Source of the DNA: Zobellia russellii
Lineage (GTDB): Bacteria; Bacteroidota; Bacteroidia; Flavobacteriales; Flavobacteriaceae
Reading direction: 5' to 3'
Length of the DNA stretch: 64,000 nt
NCBI RefSeq assembly: GCF_018728565.1
Contig: NZ_JACSOI010000003.1
Span: 580,009 to 644,008, forward strand
Shown: positions 37,459 to 45,913 of the stretch, in pieces
Numbering within the stretch: the first letter of the stretch is position 1
How the letters are laid out: every line of letters begins with the position of its first letter
The notes under the pieces: generated by a model
Told to the model about the DNA's origin: nothing
The model's database searches: none
The model's input: the letters and a program-made list of their open reading frames with translations, nothing else
Position numbers and translations under genes: made by a program

Positions 37459-38889
37459 ATGGCTAGAATTCAACATAAACCGATGTACTCCAATGCAATA
37501 GTACTATTAGTTGTATTGATAACAATGTTATCGGCTCTTGGTTCTTGCTCAACAGAAAGTGATGGTCCAAACCAAATAAGCGAAACAGAGGATTTGCCAG
37601 AGGAACCGGTTGTTGATACAGAGGCAAAAATTACTGAATTCACTTTTAAATCCGTTGATAACGAAGGGCTTTCTACCGACATAATCGGCACCTTAAATGA
37701 AGACGATAATACCATCCATGTTACGCTCAATTCCTTAATGCTTTCCATTGAAGAACTGACACCAACAATAACAGTTAGTTCTGGAGCCGATATTAGTCCG
37801 CTATCAAAAACTGTTCAAGATTTTAGCAATGAAGTCACTTATACCGTAACAGCAGAAAATGGAACAGCGGTAACCTATAAAGTTTTGCCTAACATTACTA
37901 GTAATCTCTGTAAATCTAATTTACAAGAATCCGGACCTATTGTTGTTAACGAGGATCATCAACAAATAGAAAATCTATTTATTAAAACATCCAGTCAGCA
38001 TGGTATAGAGGTCAATAACTACAAGGGCGTGGTAATCTCTAATTGTATTATTGAATATACAGGTGCATACATGGGAATTAAATTTTCAAACGCCGATAAC
38101 CTGACCATAAAAAATTGCTACGTTAAGTATACCAATGCACCTTCTGCAGGTCCTTTAGAGGATTTTACCAGAAACTGTATTGAAGGCTTTAATTCTCCTA
38201 ATCTGGTCATTACTAATGTAAAAGTTGAAGATGGTTCTACCGGAATTCGATTAAACCAATGTGATGCATCTGAATTAACGTACATAGAAGGGCATAATAT
38301 GAGAGGTCCTTATCCTAGAGGACAATTTGTACAGTATGACAAATGCATAGGCGGCTTACTTGAGAATTTTTCTGTCATCAATGATCGCAATGTAGCTTGG
38401 ACAGAAGACAATATAAGCATCTATAAAAGTGCAGGGCAAGAAATAAAGAAAGGTCTTATAATAGGGAATAACAGTCCAACAGGCGTGGGTGTTTTATTTG
38501 AGGACCAAAATACCGAAGGTGCCCGTGGCGGTTACGGTGGTGTAGTAGAGGATGTGGACTTTTTAGAAATGGGTAACGGCGTTGTTTCTTCCGTAGAAGG
38601 TTCTAAAAATGTTACGTTCACTAGAATTCGCGCTAAAGAAATCATTTGTGGCGAGCTAGGACAAGGAAGAGGTAATCCTACCTCTAACTCCTTAATATTC
38701 GCAGCTTTCGGTACTGCCGAAAACACAGGGAATAATAAAATAATAGATTGCCTTGTGTATGATTCCTGTAACCCGACCAATATTGTCTGGCCCGAGCATA
38801 ATTTTGAGGTAATAGATTATAGGGATGATATTGATTTTGAACCGAGAAGCCCAATAGTTCTCAATTTTGATTGCGTAGCTGATGATTAG
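37459..38889 (+). CDS. Lipoprotein with DUF5018-like domain and right-handed beta-helix
   Basis: 476 residues. The signal peptide ends in SALGSC, a lipobox. Residues about 55-145 form an Ig-like DUF5018-type module ending in FSNEVTYTVTAENGTAVTYKV. The rest is a parallel beta-helix with repeated asparagine- and hydrophobic-rich rungs such as NLTIKNCYVKYTN and GVVISNCIIEYTG, as in pectate-lyase-like carbohydrate-active proteins. Probably a surface-exposed polysaccharide-binding or -cleaving protein; no catalytic residues can be named. A long REP-type repeat begins 67 bases past its stop. Confidence 0.78.
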   Translation: MARIQHKPMYSNAIVLLVVLITMLSALGSCSTESDGPNQISETEDLPEEPVVDTEAKITEFTFKSVDNEGLSTDIIGTLNEDDNTIHVTLNSLMLSIEELTPTITVSSGADISPLSKTVQDFSNEVTYTVTAENGTAVTYKVLPNITSNLCKSNLQESGPIVVNEDHQQIENLFIKTSSQHGIEVNNYKGVVISNCIIEYTGAYMGIKFSNADNLTIKNCYVKYTNAPSAGPLEDFTRNCIEGFNSPNLVITNVKVEDGSTGIRLNQCDASELTYIEGHNMRGPYPRGQFVQYDKCIGGLLENFSVINDRNVAWTEDNISIYKSAGQEIKKGLIIGNNSPTGVGVLFEDQNTEGARGGYGGVVEDVDFLEMGNGVVSSVEGSKNVTFTRIRAKEIICGELGQGRGNPTSNSLIFAAFGTAENTGNNKIIDCLVYDSCNPTNIVWPEHNFEVIDYRDDIDFEPRSPIVLNFDCVADD

Positions 38890-38956
38890 CAGAAGTAAAG
38901 TGATGTTATAGGATTTGCTTGGGCCATTCTTTCAGGATATCCCAACTTTAGTTCTC

Positions 38957-39052
38957 GTCTAAAATACAAAAGCTACCTAGATGTTTAGATAGCTCTTGGT
39001 TTGTTGTTTCTTACTCCGTGCGGCACTCGTTGCAAACGAGCGCTAGCGGGGG
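38957..39052 (+). repeat. REP-type direct repeat, copy A
   Basis: A stretch of about 95 bp nearly identical to 40303-40397 in the same orientation. It has two parts: a hairpin around AGCTACCTAGATGTTTAGAT, and a REP core (CGGCACTCGTTGCAAACGAG, then CGCTAGCGGGGG) with stem CTCGTT / AACGAG and the palindrome CGCTAGCG. It ends two bases before the stop of the putative DUF4274 immunity gene. Confidence 0.9.
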
Positions 39053-39053
39053 C

Positions 39054-39518
39054 TTAATCTACTTCGTATTCCTCATATAAATTTTCAATTTCATTAAAAA
39101 TGTTTTCTGGGATCCCTTCAATATATTCCTCTGAACTCAATACTTTTTCTCCATCTATTTTATCATACATAACTGGTGGTATATTGCTATTATCTAAATC
39201 AGGATATTCTTGTGTCCAGTCTAAACCATCATCATCTTTTGGGTTAAAACTTAAATTTTGGTTACTATAAAATCCAGAAGTATATTTTTGTTCAATCTCA
39301 TTTTGATATTCAAAACCATGTTTAGGACTAGACATCCAATAAATCATTAGAATAGTTGCTTTTTCTGTTTGTTGATTTGTAATTAACCATTTCAAAAAAG
39401 TTTTACTACTATCATAGTTCCAATCCATGGCCATTTTGTGCCATTCTATCGGATTGACTGTTTTTGCATAATCAATTATTTTATCGTCTGCTATTTTTCT
39501 AATTTCTTGTTCAGTCAT
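39054..39518 (-). CDS. DUF4274-like protein, putative immunity protein
   Basis: 154-residue acidic soluble protein. EWHKMAMDWNYDSSKTFLKWLI and TILMIYWMSSP match the pattern of the DUF4274 domain (W-x-x-x-A-x-x-W/Y-N-W/Y-D, then a helix with an I/F-Y/F-W motif). DUF4274 genes are often found next to polymorphic toxin ends. Here it starts 10 bases after an orphan toxin tip (39529-39703) on the same strand, the order of a toxin-immunity pair. Function is inferred from this context. Confidence 0.65.
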   Translation of the reverse strand: MTEQEIRKIADDKIIDYAKTVNPIEWHKMAMDWNYDSSKTFLKWLITNQQTEKATILMIYWMSSPKHGFEYQNEIEQKYTSGFYSNQNLSFNPKDDDGLDWTQEYPDLDNSNIPPVMYDKIDGEKVLSSEEYIEGIPENIFNEIENLYEEYEVD

Positions 39519-39528
39519 AATTAAAATT

Positions 39529-39703
39529 TTAACTACATCTAATTGGTATTTTTCCTTTTCGAGAACTTAATCTTTTTCTTTCTACTTTCTGAATAGCACT
39601 AATTTTCTTTCTAGCTTGAGAGGCACTAATTTCTCCTGCATTAAATTGATGTTTAACACCATTTACCCTTGTACTCATATCAGCATTTATATCTGCGTGG
39701 CTA
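39529..39703 (-). pseudogene. Orphan C-terminal tip of a polymorphic toxin
   Basis: Open frame without a start. On the minus strand it emerges from the inverted REP copy and reads SHADINADMSTRVNGVKHQF, then EISASQARKKISAIQKVERK, and ends PIRCS. The basic, glycine/histidine-containing tail looks like the end of a secreted nuclease-type toxin; family not recognised. The immunity-like DUF4274 gene follows after 10 bases. The upstream part is missing, cut off at the REP sequence, so it is either a displaced tip or decayed remnant. Confidence 0.55.
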
Positions 39704-39739
39704 CCCCCGCTAGCGCTCGTTTGTAACGAGTGCCGTACC
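39704..39739 (-). repeat. REP element, inverted copy
   Basis: On the minus strand it reads CGGCACTCGTTACAAACGAG then CGCTAGCGGGGG, differing by one base from the core of copy A. It lies four bases after the stop of the RAYT gene and exactly at the break of the toxin fragment. Confidence 0.9.
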
Positions 39740-39743
39740 AGTT

Positions 39744-40301
39744 TTATTCTAAGAAACCAATATCGTCAATTTTTAGGACCGTATGATCATCCCCAAAATT
39801 TTTAGCACTAGAGTATTTCCAATCTATTGGGTCGCAAACAAATCCGGAAACAACCGGGTTGCTATGAATATATTCTATTTTTTGTTTTATAACGGCAGTA
39901 CTCCATAGTTCAATGGGCTTGTTGTTGTGCTGCCAAAATTGATATTTAGATATATTTCCTTTTTGTTTTCCAGCTCTTTCAAACATCCATAGTAACCATT
40001 CTTTTCTACTTTCGGTAGGGTTCTCCTCAATTGCTTTTAGGATTTTTTTAGAGGTATGTTTTTTAAAATCTCTTAATAGATTCATTGGGGTTTCATTAGA
40101 ATCCCTAAAAATTAAATGTATATGGCTAGGCATAAAACAATAAGCATATAACTCCATGCCTTTTTCTTTTCTGCAATAGTCTATACTTTCCAGTAGGATA
40201 TTGAAATATTCTTGTCTGGTAAATACATCTATCCAATATACCGTAGCAAAAGAAACAAAATAGGCCGCTGTTGGATTTTTAAACTTGTACTTTCTGCTCA
40301 T
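39744..40301 (-). CDS. REP-associated tyrosine transposase (RAYT, IS200-like)
   Basis: 185-residue single-strand HUH endonuclease of the Y1 type. The HUH motif is in FMPSHIHLIF near residue 60 and the candidate catalytic tyrosine is in KQKIEYIHSNPV near residue 145; the C-terminal DPIDWKYSSAKNF is typical of RAYTs. It is framed by REP elements in opposite orientation (39704-39739 and the core of 40303-40397), the standard RAYT-REP arrangement. RAYTs usually act on REP sequences in the same genome rather than moving themselves. Appears intact. Confidence 0.92.
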   Translation of the reverse strand: MSRKYKFKNPTAAYFVSFATVYWIDVFTRQEYFNILLESIDYCRKEKGMELYAYCFMPSHIHLIFRDSNETPMNLLRDFKKHTSKKILKAIEENPTESRKEWLLWMFERAGKQKGNISKYQFWQHNNKPIELWSTAVIKQKIEYIHSNPVVSGFVCDPIDWKYSSAKNFGDDHTVLKIDDIGFLE

Positions 40302-40302
40302 T

Positions 40303-40397
40303 GTCTAAAAATACAAAAGCTATCTAAATGTTTAGATAGCTTTGTTTGTTGTTTCTTACGCTGAACGGTACTCGTTGCAAACGAGCGCTAGCGGGGG
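40303..40397 (+). repeat. REP-type direct repeat, copy B
   Basis: Near-identical to copy A. It has the perfect hairpin AAAGCTATCTAAATG then TTTAGATAGCTTT and the REP core at 40366-40397. It lies between the RAYT start and the stop of the putative immunity gene at 40399. Confidence 0.9.
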
Positions 40398-40398
40398 A

Positions 40399-40905
40399 TT
40401 AAGATTTTATAGTGCCATAACCAGCCTTAATGGCCAATTGTTTTGCGGCAGTCAAATCGGCTAGGGAAATAGTTGTTAATGGGTAACTGTCGCTATCGAT
40501 ATCCAACCAAATTAATTGCACCTTACTCGATTCAAGTTTCCGGTTCAGTTGTGGTATAAATTCCTCTATATCCTCGTCTATAAAAGGTTCTATTTTTAAT
40601 AATTGTTTAGAAATTGAATCATAATCTGTATGGCCCTTAAATAATTGAAGTGCTGTCGAGACAAGTTCTTCTGGGTCATCTTTCCAATCCAGTTCTATTA
40701 AAAGGTCGCGTCTGGCCAAACCGTCTACCATGGCAAGCCAGGGAAGCTCGGGTACAGGTTTATCAATACCACGTTCTTGTAATACATTGGTAAATTGGCT
40801 CAAGTAGTTTAAAGGTTGGTTTTCGGCCAGCTGTACCTCCGATATTAAGGAGGTGTCCTCAGTTAGTAATTCTGCTAAGTCTAATAGGGAGCTAATTTTC
40901 TTCAT
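40399..40905 (-). CDS. Small acidic protein, DUF6630-like; putative second immunity protein
   Basis: 168 residues, soluble and acidic, starting MKKISSLLDLAELL. The stretch WLAMVDGLARRDLLIELDWKD has the pattern of the DUF6630 family, which I can only match by eye. ATG at 40905 is chosen because it lies just after the PoNi stop (40910); an upstream frame extension would overlap PoNi by 26 bases. Its place directly after a toxin-immunity pair suggests an extra immunity gene left from an earlier toxin. Its activity is unknown. Confidence 0.65.
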   Translation of the reverse strand: MKKISSLLDLAELLTEDTSLISEVQLAENQPLNYLSQFTNVLQERGIDKPVPELPWLAMVDGLARRDLLIELDWKDDPEELVSTALQLFKGHTDYDSISKQLLKIEPFIDEDIEEFIPQLNRKLESSKVQLIWLDIDSDSYPLTTISLADLTAAKQLAIKAGYGTIKS

Positions 40906-40909
40906 TAGT

Positions 40910-41641
40910 CTAGTCTTTCCAATGTACCATATCATATGGGTAGTATTGCTGGTCTTTTAGGCTACTATCGTCAAGACCGAGGATTTTTGCTATAGCACCT
41001 GCTTCCCAACACCAATAGCCTGTATGTATGTTCCATTTACTTTCGTGGGTCTTGATTTCTAGGTTTCTATACCATTCGCTAAGATACTTTTTTAATCTTT
41101 CAAGGGCTTTTGCTTTATCTTCTTGTGATAGGGTTACGATTTCAGAAATTCCCTTATAGGGTTTGTTCCAAAGGAATTTATCCGATTGTGGCCAATCAGG
41201 TTTTCTATGACGAATTAAAAAATCGATTAGATAATCGTTTACATTATCTCGTTCTACCAATCTAACTAATTTGTCGAATTTGGAATTTTCAATTTCTACT
41301 AAAATCCCTATAGATAAGGCGTTTACCATTTGAACGTAACCACTTTCAATTTCCCAAGAGTCAACTAGCTGCAAATTAAAAATTTCTACTAATTCAATAA
41401 TTTCTTTTACAGGTTCACCAATTGAATATTTGGTGAGGAAAACATCAAAATATTTATCAGCAAAATCGTCTTTTATGGCCTTTATTATTTCTTTGTTGGG
41501 CCTAGGATAATTCTGTATGCCATTTTCTATATCCTTGGTTAGAGATATAATTCTCTCTTTATCTTCTTTAATGGTTTCGATTGAGTCATCGATTAATTCT
41601 TGATATCCTTCTCTTGTATTTAGTGTATCTCTCAGGTTCAT
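40910..41641 (-). CDS. PoNi-type immunity protein (DUF1910/DUF1911-like)
   Basis: About 243 residues, all-helical. The C-terminal motif GYWCWEAGAIAKILGLDDSS followed by YYPYDMVHW is characteristic of the PoNi family (DUF1911), whose members neutralise PoNe DNase toxins. ATG at 41641 (MNLRDTLNTREGY) lies 13 bases after the stop of the PoNe-bearing effector; a longer frame start at 41671 would overlap the effector and lacks conserved residues. It should act in the cytoplasm of the producer and its kin. Confidence 0.88.
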   Translation of the reverse strand: MNLRDTLNTREGYQELIDDSIETIKEDKERIISLTKDIENGIQNYPRPNKEIIKAIKDDFADKYFDVFLTKYSIGEPVKEIIELVEIFNLQLVDSWEIESGYVQMVNALSIGILVEIENSKFDKLVRLVERDNVNDYLIDFLIRHRKPDWPQSDKFLWNKPYKGISEIVTLSQEDKAKALERLKKYLSEWYRNLEIKTHESKWNIHTGYWCWEAGAIAKILGLDDSSLKDQQYYPYDMVHWKD

Positions 41642-41654
41642 AATATGTTTAGTG

Positions 41655-42920
41655 TTATGGCCAATTGCCAATTATATTGCCAGCACTGTCTAACTGCTTT
41701 GTTGATACATTACCTGCTTTATCAACTCTACTTAGTACTTTTTCTACTTCTCCATTTTGCATTGCCCTGGAAATTTCCTTGGCTTTTTTAGGACCAACTT
41801 GATCTTGTAATCTCTTATAGTTATCACTTTTTATCCAATCATCAGACATTTGTTTACCACTTTTGGTTTTCCCTAAACCAGCAGTGTTGAACTTGGCTTC
41901 ATCAATTACAAATTTAGGTGGCGGTGTGGCATTTTCATAGATACCATCAATACCTTTAACAATTTTATCATCTAGTGTTGATGGTGCAGAATCGCCTATT
42001 TTTGTAAGGTCATATCCAGCATCCTTCAAAGCCTTATTGTTAACCAAGTTATCCGCTGATTTTATTTCACCATAATTTCCTTTTTGCTTGTTAGTAGCTT
42101 TGGCCGCATCAAAAGCTTCATCTGCATTCTTGGAAGCGGCTTCTAATGCCTCGTCCCCTCCTTTACTTAGCTTTAGAATATTATTCCCTGCAGCATTAGG
42201 GTTCATAGCTTTCAGAACTTGCTTATCAATTTCCATTTGACGGGCAAGTTTTTCAGCTTTTGATAGTTTATATGCCCTAAACCCTTTCTCCACAGCCTTT
42301 CCAGCACCCAAAAATAAGAAACCTAGGGCAACTTCTTTAAATAAGGCTTCTTCATCTCCGTCTTGGGAGTAATCGTACAATGCTTTTACGGTTAAAAGAC
42401 ACCCTGCCACCTCCAATGCGGCAACGGTTACGGCTATACCCGTTGCCAATGCTCCCGAAGCCGCTGCCACGGCCCCAATGGCGGCAATGGCCATTCCACC
42501 AGTAACTACAATGAGTGCTACGGCAGCCACCACAAGTACTACTTTCCCCAAAGTCTCCCAAAAGCTGGATTCCTCTTCGGCACAGGCAGCTGTGGCTTCT
42601 TCTAAAGAGTAGAAGATTTCTATTTTTCCGCCAACACCGCACGGCAATACCGAGTCTTCCAACAAAGGGTTAAAGAGGCCTACAAAGATGCCATCTTCAA
42701 AACCGTCCCACATGATAGGTGCGGGCACACATGCACTGCTGGTAACGGTACAAACTCCCATGGGCTGTACGTTTACCATAGGAACCATGTCTCCTGTATT
42801 AGCTACGGGCTCGTCAAACAAGAACGAATTATTGTTGTTCGTAATCATGAACTCCATGGGCACAGTGCCCTTATCACAGGCTAAATAGGTGCCTTGCGGT
42901 ACATATTTTTTATTCGCCAT
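41655..42920 (-). CDS. T6SS effector: PAAR-like DUF4280 carrier fused to a PoNe-type DNase
   Basis: 421 residues. Residues 1-105 form a DUF4280 PAAR-like spike tip (FMITNNNN, QPMGVCTVTSSACVPAP, Cys-containing LPCGVGGK). Residues about 122-185 are a hydrophobic Gly/Ala-rich membrane-translocation-like region. The C-terminal part from about 285 has KGIDGIYEN, PKFVIDEAKFNTAGLG and SGKQMSDDWI, the PD-(D/E)XK motifs (Asp, Glu-x-Lys) of the PoNe DNase family. It is followed by a matching PoNi gene and preceded by vgrG and a putative adaptor, so it is a VgrG-delivered antibacterial effector. Confidence 0.88.
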   Translation of the reverse strand: MANKKYVPQGTYLACDKGTVPMEFMITNNNNSFLFDEPVANTGDMVPMVNVQPMGVCTVTSSACVPAPIMWDGFEDGIFVGLFNPLLEDSVLPCGVGGKIEIFYSLEEATAACAEEESSFWETLGKVVLVVAAVALIVVTGGMAIAAIGAVAAASGALATGIAVTVAALEVAGCLLTVKALYDYSQDGDEEALFKEVALGFLFLGAGKAVEKGFRAYKLSKAEKLARQMEIDKQVLKAMNPNAAGNNILKLSKGGDEALEAASKNADEAFDAAKATNKQKGNYGEIKSADNLVNNKALKDAGYDLTKIGDSAPSTLDDKIVKGIDGIYENATPPPKFVIDEAKFNTAGLGKTKSGKQMSDDWIKSDNYKRLQDQVGPKKAKEISRAMQNGEVEKVLSRVDKAGNVSTKQLDSAGNIIGNWP

Positions 42921-43773
42921 GTGTATCTTTTTCTAGTTCAATGATTTCCTGTTTGCTCTCGGTCATATAAAAACCCGGAATCTTAACTTTTACTTGTTGT
43001 GTTCCCTTAACTAGCCAATGCTCGCGGTCAAACTCCAAACGTTCTTTATAGTCCACCTGAAGCTCCACCTTCATGTCTATTTTATCCTTAAGTGTGCGTA
43101 TGAACTTGGTCAGTTCCTTGGCATCTAACTTCTCTTCATCAACGGTTCCAATACCTTCTATAACTATGGGGTCCTTGGCGTTGCCCGGTGAAATTAACTT
43201 ATATTCTATTTTTAAAGGTAAAGGCTGGGTGACCAAAAATTTAGCAAGCTGCCGCTTTACTATCGTTTCAGAATTAGAACTATAGGTTCTGTATAATCCC
43301 GGAAATAAAAAGTAAAGTGCGCCTTGGTTCGCTACTTCCTTTTCAAAACTGCCATTGGTAAGGTTTTCTTCTACAATGGCGATGGTTTTGTTTATTTGCT
43401 CACGAGTATCTTTGTTGGCTTCTTTTTTCCATTGTTTTCGAACTTTGTTCCATTTTTCGATTACGGTTGGCTTGTTATATATTTTTTTGAAACTTCCATT
43501 TCCATCGGTACCCACAGTAATCTCATGTAATAAAGTATTCATTTCTCGGTTAAGCTTCTCCGTAGCACTCCCTTTCCCAAATTTTTCGGAAATTGTTTTT
43601 ACATCAAAAACGAGTCCCTTACCAGATATGTTGGGCTGTTTGTAGGTTTTTTGTAAAACGGCTTCAGATGAGTTTTTCATCATCATATCCTTAGTTGCTA
43701 CAATGGATTTTGCTGTATGACGGTAGTTTTTATGCTGTAGGGCATAAGGGTTTATCTGCAGTTCTACCTCCAT
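42910..43773 (-). CDS. Unknown protein between VgrG and the PAAR effector; candidate adaptor
   Basis: 287 residues, no signal peptide, moderately charged. I do not recognise a named family. Strand-rich C-terminal parts such as KIEYKLISPGNAKDPIVIEG and EHWLVKGTQQVKVKIPGFYM suggest a beta-sandwich end, while the middle is helical (about 85-150). It begins one base after the vgrG stop and overlaps the effector start by 11 bases, so it is translated with both. That position is where effector-loading chaperones or adaptors are found in other T6SS loci; a part in mounting the PAAR effector on VgrG is inferred. Confidence 0.7.
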   Translation of the reverse strand: MEVELQINPYALQHKNYRHTAKSIVATKDMMMKNSSEAVLQKTYKQPNISGKGLVFDVKTISEKFGKGSATEKLNREMNTLLHEITVGTDGNGSFKKIYNKPTVIEKWNKVRKQWKKEANKDTREQINKTIAIVEENLTNGSFEKEVANQGALYFLFPGLYRTYSSNSETIVKRQLAKFLVTQPLPLKIEYKLISPGNAKDPIVIEGIGTVDEEKLDAKELTKFIRTLKDKIDMKVELQVDYKERLEFDREHWLVKGTQQVKVKIPGFYMTESKQEIIELEKDTHGE

Positions 43774-43774
43774 C

Positions 43775-45604
43775 TTAACCTTTATTTACATGAACTTCAC
43801 CACCGGTAAGTTTACTTGTAGACTTGCCATGCATGGCTAGCTCGTTTCCAGAAAGGATATCCACTTTTTTGTTTCCAACAATATTGGTGGTGGTCTTCGC
43901 TTTGATTTTGACCTCTGCTTCCGTACTTCGAAAATCTACATTTTCTTTACCACTAATTTGAACCGTAGCTTCCGTACTGTGCATACCAATTGCATCTTTG
44001 GCGCCAATGGCAATAGTAGATTCTTCTGACTTCATCGTCAATGCATTTTTAGCCTTAATATCAATAGTATCGGCATTTAAAGATAAATTCCCGGGAGCGG
44101 TAATACTAATGCTACTGTCTTTGGTATTCAAGAAAATCTTGTTGCTGTTTTTGTCCGTTATGGTAATGCTTTCCTCGCCCTCCGTATCGTTAAGCTCAAT
44201 CAAGTGTCCACTGCGGGTCTTGATAGCTTTAATGTTGTTGTCCGGATCATCAAAGCCACTTTTGGCGTTGGCATTGTAACCAGAACTCAGAACATACGGT
44301 TTTTCCGGGTTGCCACCTTCAAAACCAACCAATACTTCTTCTTCTTTTTCCGGGATAAAATAGAACCCTTTTCCACTACCACTATATGGGGTAGGTACTT
44401 TTATCCATGGGGTACTGGTACCCATAGGTTTTTGCCATGGAAACTGTACTTTTATTCGGCCCAGTCCGTCCGGATCTGCATTGTCGAGTACAAGACCGCG
44501 TTGATCGGCTACTCTAGGAAAGGCGAAACTGTTAGAGTAGGGTAAGTGTTCGGTACCTTCGGGTACGCCCTCAAAGGAATTGCTGTAATGTCCGCTATGG
44601 TCAAAACGGTGCACTACTTTTATAATATCGTAAGATCCGTAAGGGTCTTGGTTTTTTGGGTCTGAGAAATTAAGTCCGTTTAAAGACAGCGTATCACCTA
44701 CTCGCAAAGCTACGATTTCGGAAGTACCTGAAGCGGTAACCATACCCGATGCCCTGCCCAAGGTATTTACTTTGGTGGCTGTATCAAGGCCGCCTTGTGC
44801 ACTATATTCGTGTTGACCAACAGTATAGTCGTAATTTCCTTTTTTTACGAAAACCGCATCCGATTCGCCTTTAACAGGGGAGAGGTAAGGATGAGATGAA
44901 TTAGCTATGTGGGAGGTTGAACTTGCTTCCAAAAGCGTGTCGTTTACCCAATCATGGCCTTTAATATCAAAAACTTGTTCTTTTAACGAAGTGGATAGGT
45001 TAAAGGAAAGTACATCAACTCCATATACACCATTCAGCGTGGCACTACCTTTTTTTCCTATGCAAAAATCCCGGCCGTTGTGATAAAGCCATACCCCGTA
45101 TCGACTACAGAGTCTTTGTAAGAATGATAAGTCGCTCTCGTTGTATTGCACGGTATAGGGTAATGTAACATCTGTACCCGTTCCTATGCTTTTTTTCAAA
45201 ATATCGGTGGAATGCCCTTTTAGGGTGTCTTCTACTACTTGTGATAGCGATGTGCCCTCTTCGTAACTTAAGCATTGCGACGAATTGGCCAATAGAACCG
45301 ATGGTCCATGGCCTGAGATTACGAGGGTGCCCGCTGCACCGTTTCCTTTTTGAAGGTCTACATTGGTGATAATACCCGTAAATTCCATTTGCCCCGAATT
45401 AAGCCCAATAGACATTTTCTTGCCGATATATCCGAGGGCATTTTCCATAAGGGGCCCTGCATAGGTCTCCGTCGCATGAGCAGGAAAAGCGATACGGAAA
45501 GTACTATGGCCACCTATAGCCTGTTCTATTGAAACGGAATAACCAGATTTTGGAAGAAAAGCATTACCATTTAAAATAAGCTTGATTTCTACGATTTTAG
45601 ACAT
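43775..45604 (-). CDS. vgrG: T6SS spike protein VgrG (TssI)
   Basis: 609 residues. The N-terminal two thirds match the gp27-like hub; an OB-fold follows with LGRIKVQFPWQKPMGTSTPW near residue 385; the C-terminal third is a gp5-like beta-helix made of short repeats (ESITITDKNSNKIFLN, SITAPGNLSLNADTIDIKAK and similar). No extra effector domain follows the helix, so cargo is carried by the PAAR-like protein downstream. It is separated from tssF by 309 bases and likely has its own promoter. Confidence 0.95.
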   Translation of the reverse strand: MSKIVEIKLILNGNAFLPKSGYSVSIEQAIGGHSTFRIAFPAHATETYAGPLMENALGYIGKKMSIGLNSGQMEFTGIITNVDLQKGNGAAGTLVISGHGPSVLLANSSQCLSYEEGTSLSQVVEDTLKGHSTDILKKSIGTGTDVTLPYTVQYNESDLSFLQRLCSRYGVWLYHNGRDFCIGKKGSATLNGVYGVDVLSFNLSTSLKEQVFDIKGHDWVNDTLLEASSTSHIANSSHPYLSPVKGESDAVFVKKGNYDYTVGQHEYSAQGGLDTATKVNTLGRASGMVTASGTSEIVALRVGDTLSLNGLNFSDPKNQDPYGSYDIIKVVHRFDHSGHYSNSFEGVPEGTEHLPYSNSFAFPRVADQRGLVLDNADPDGLGRIKVQFPWQKPMGTSTPWIKVPTPYSGSGKGFYFIPEKEEEVLVGFEGGNPEKPYVLSSGYNANAKSGFDDPDNNIKAIKTRSGHLIELNDTEGEESITITDKNSNKIFLNTKDSSISITAPGNLSLNADTIDIKAKNALTMKSEESTIAIGAKDAIGMHSTEATVQISGKENVDFRSTEAEVKIKAKTTTNIVGNKKVDILSGNELAMHGKSTSKLTGGEVHVNKG

Positions 45605-45913
45605 GCGGTTGTGTTTAAGCGGTTTAAGGTATTTAGAATTATAAGAGTTACCAAAAAATCATAATTGAAATCGATGAACGGCATTTCGTACAAGCTTTTT
45701 ATGTAAATTATTTCTTAGAGAAGAAATTCCATTACTTTACATTGTTTGAACTGAAAATGCAGTTGAATATGCAACTGATTTTCAAATCATTTTTTACAGG
45801 CTTGCCCATTTCGGCCAAACACCAATTAGTAACATACAGAACCGAAAAAGAACTAAGAATTTATCTTACTAACTAATATTCAACGGTAAGAGAGATTAAC
45901 TAGTTATATATTT
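45605..45913. other. Gap between tssF and vgrG with one hairpin
   Basis: No gene seen. At 45753-45783 is a 12-pair hairpin with a one-base bulge (GAAAATGCAGTTG / CAACTGATTTTC). Neither side has a strong T-run in the leftward direction, so it is more a structural or processing site than a terminator. Confidence 0.4.

Noticed and set aside
38957..40397. REP cores considered as a CRISPR array
   Set aside because: Only three copies, irregularly spaced, one inverted, with genes between them.
45753..45783. Hairpin between tssF and vgrG as the tssF terminator
   Set aside because: No T-run follows it in the direction of transcription; kept only as a structural note.
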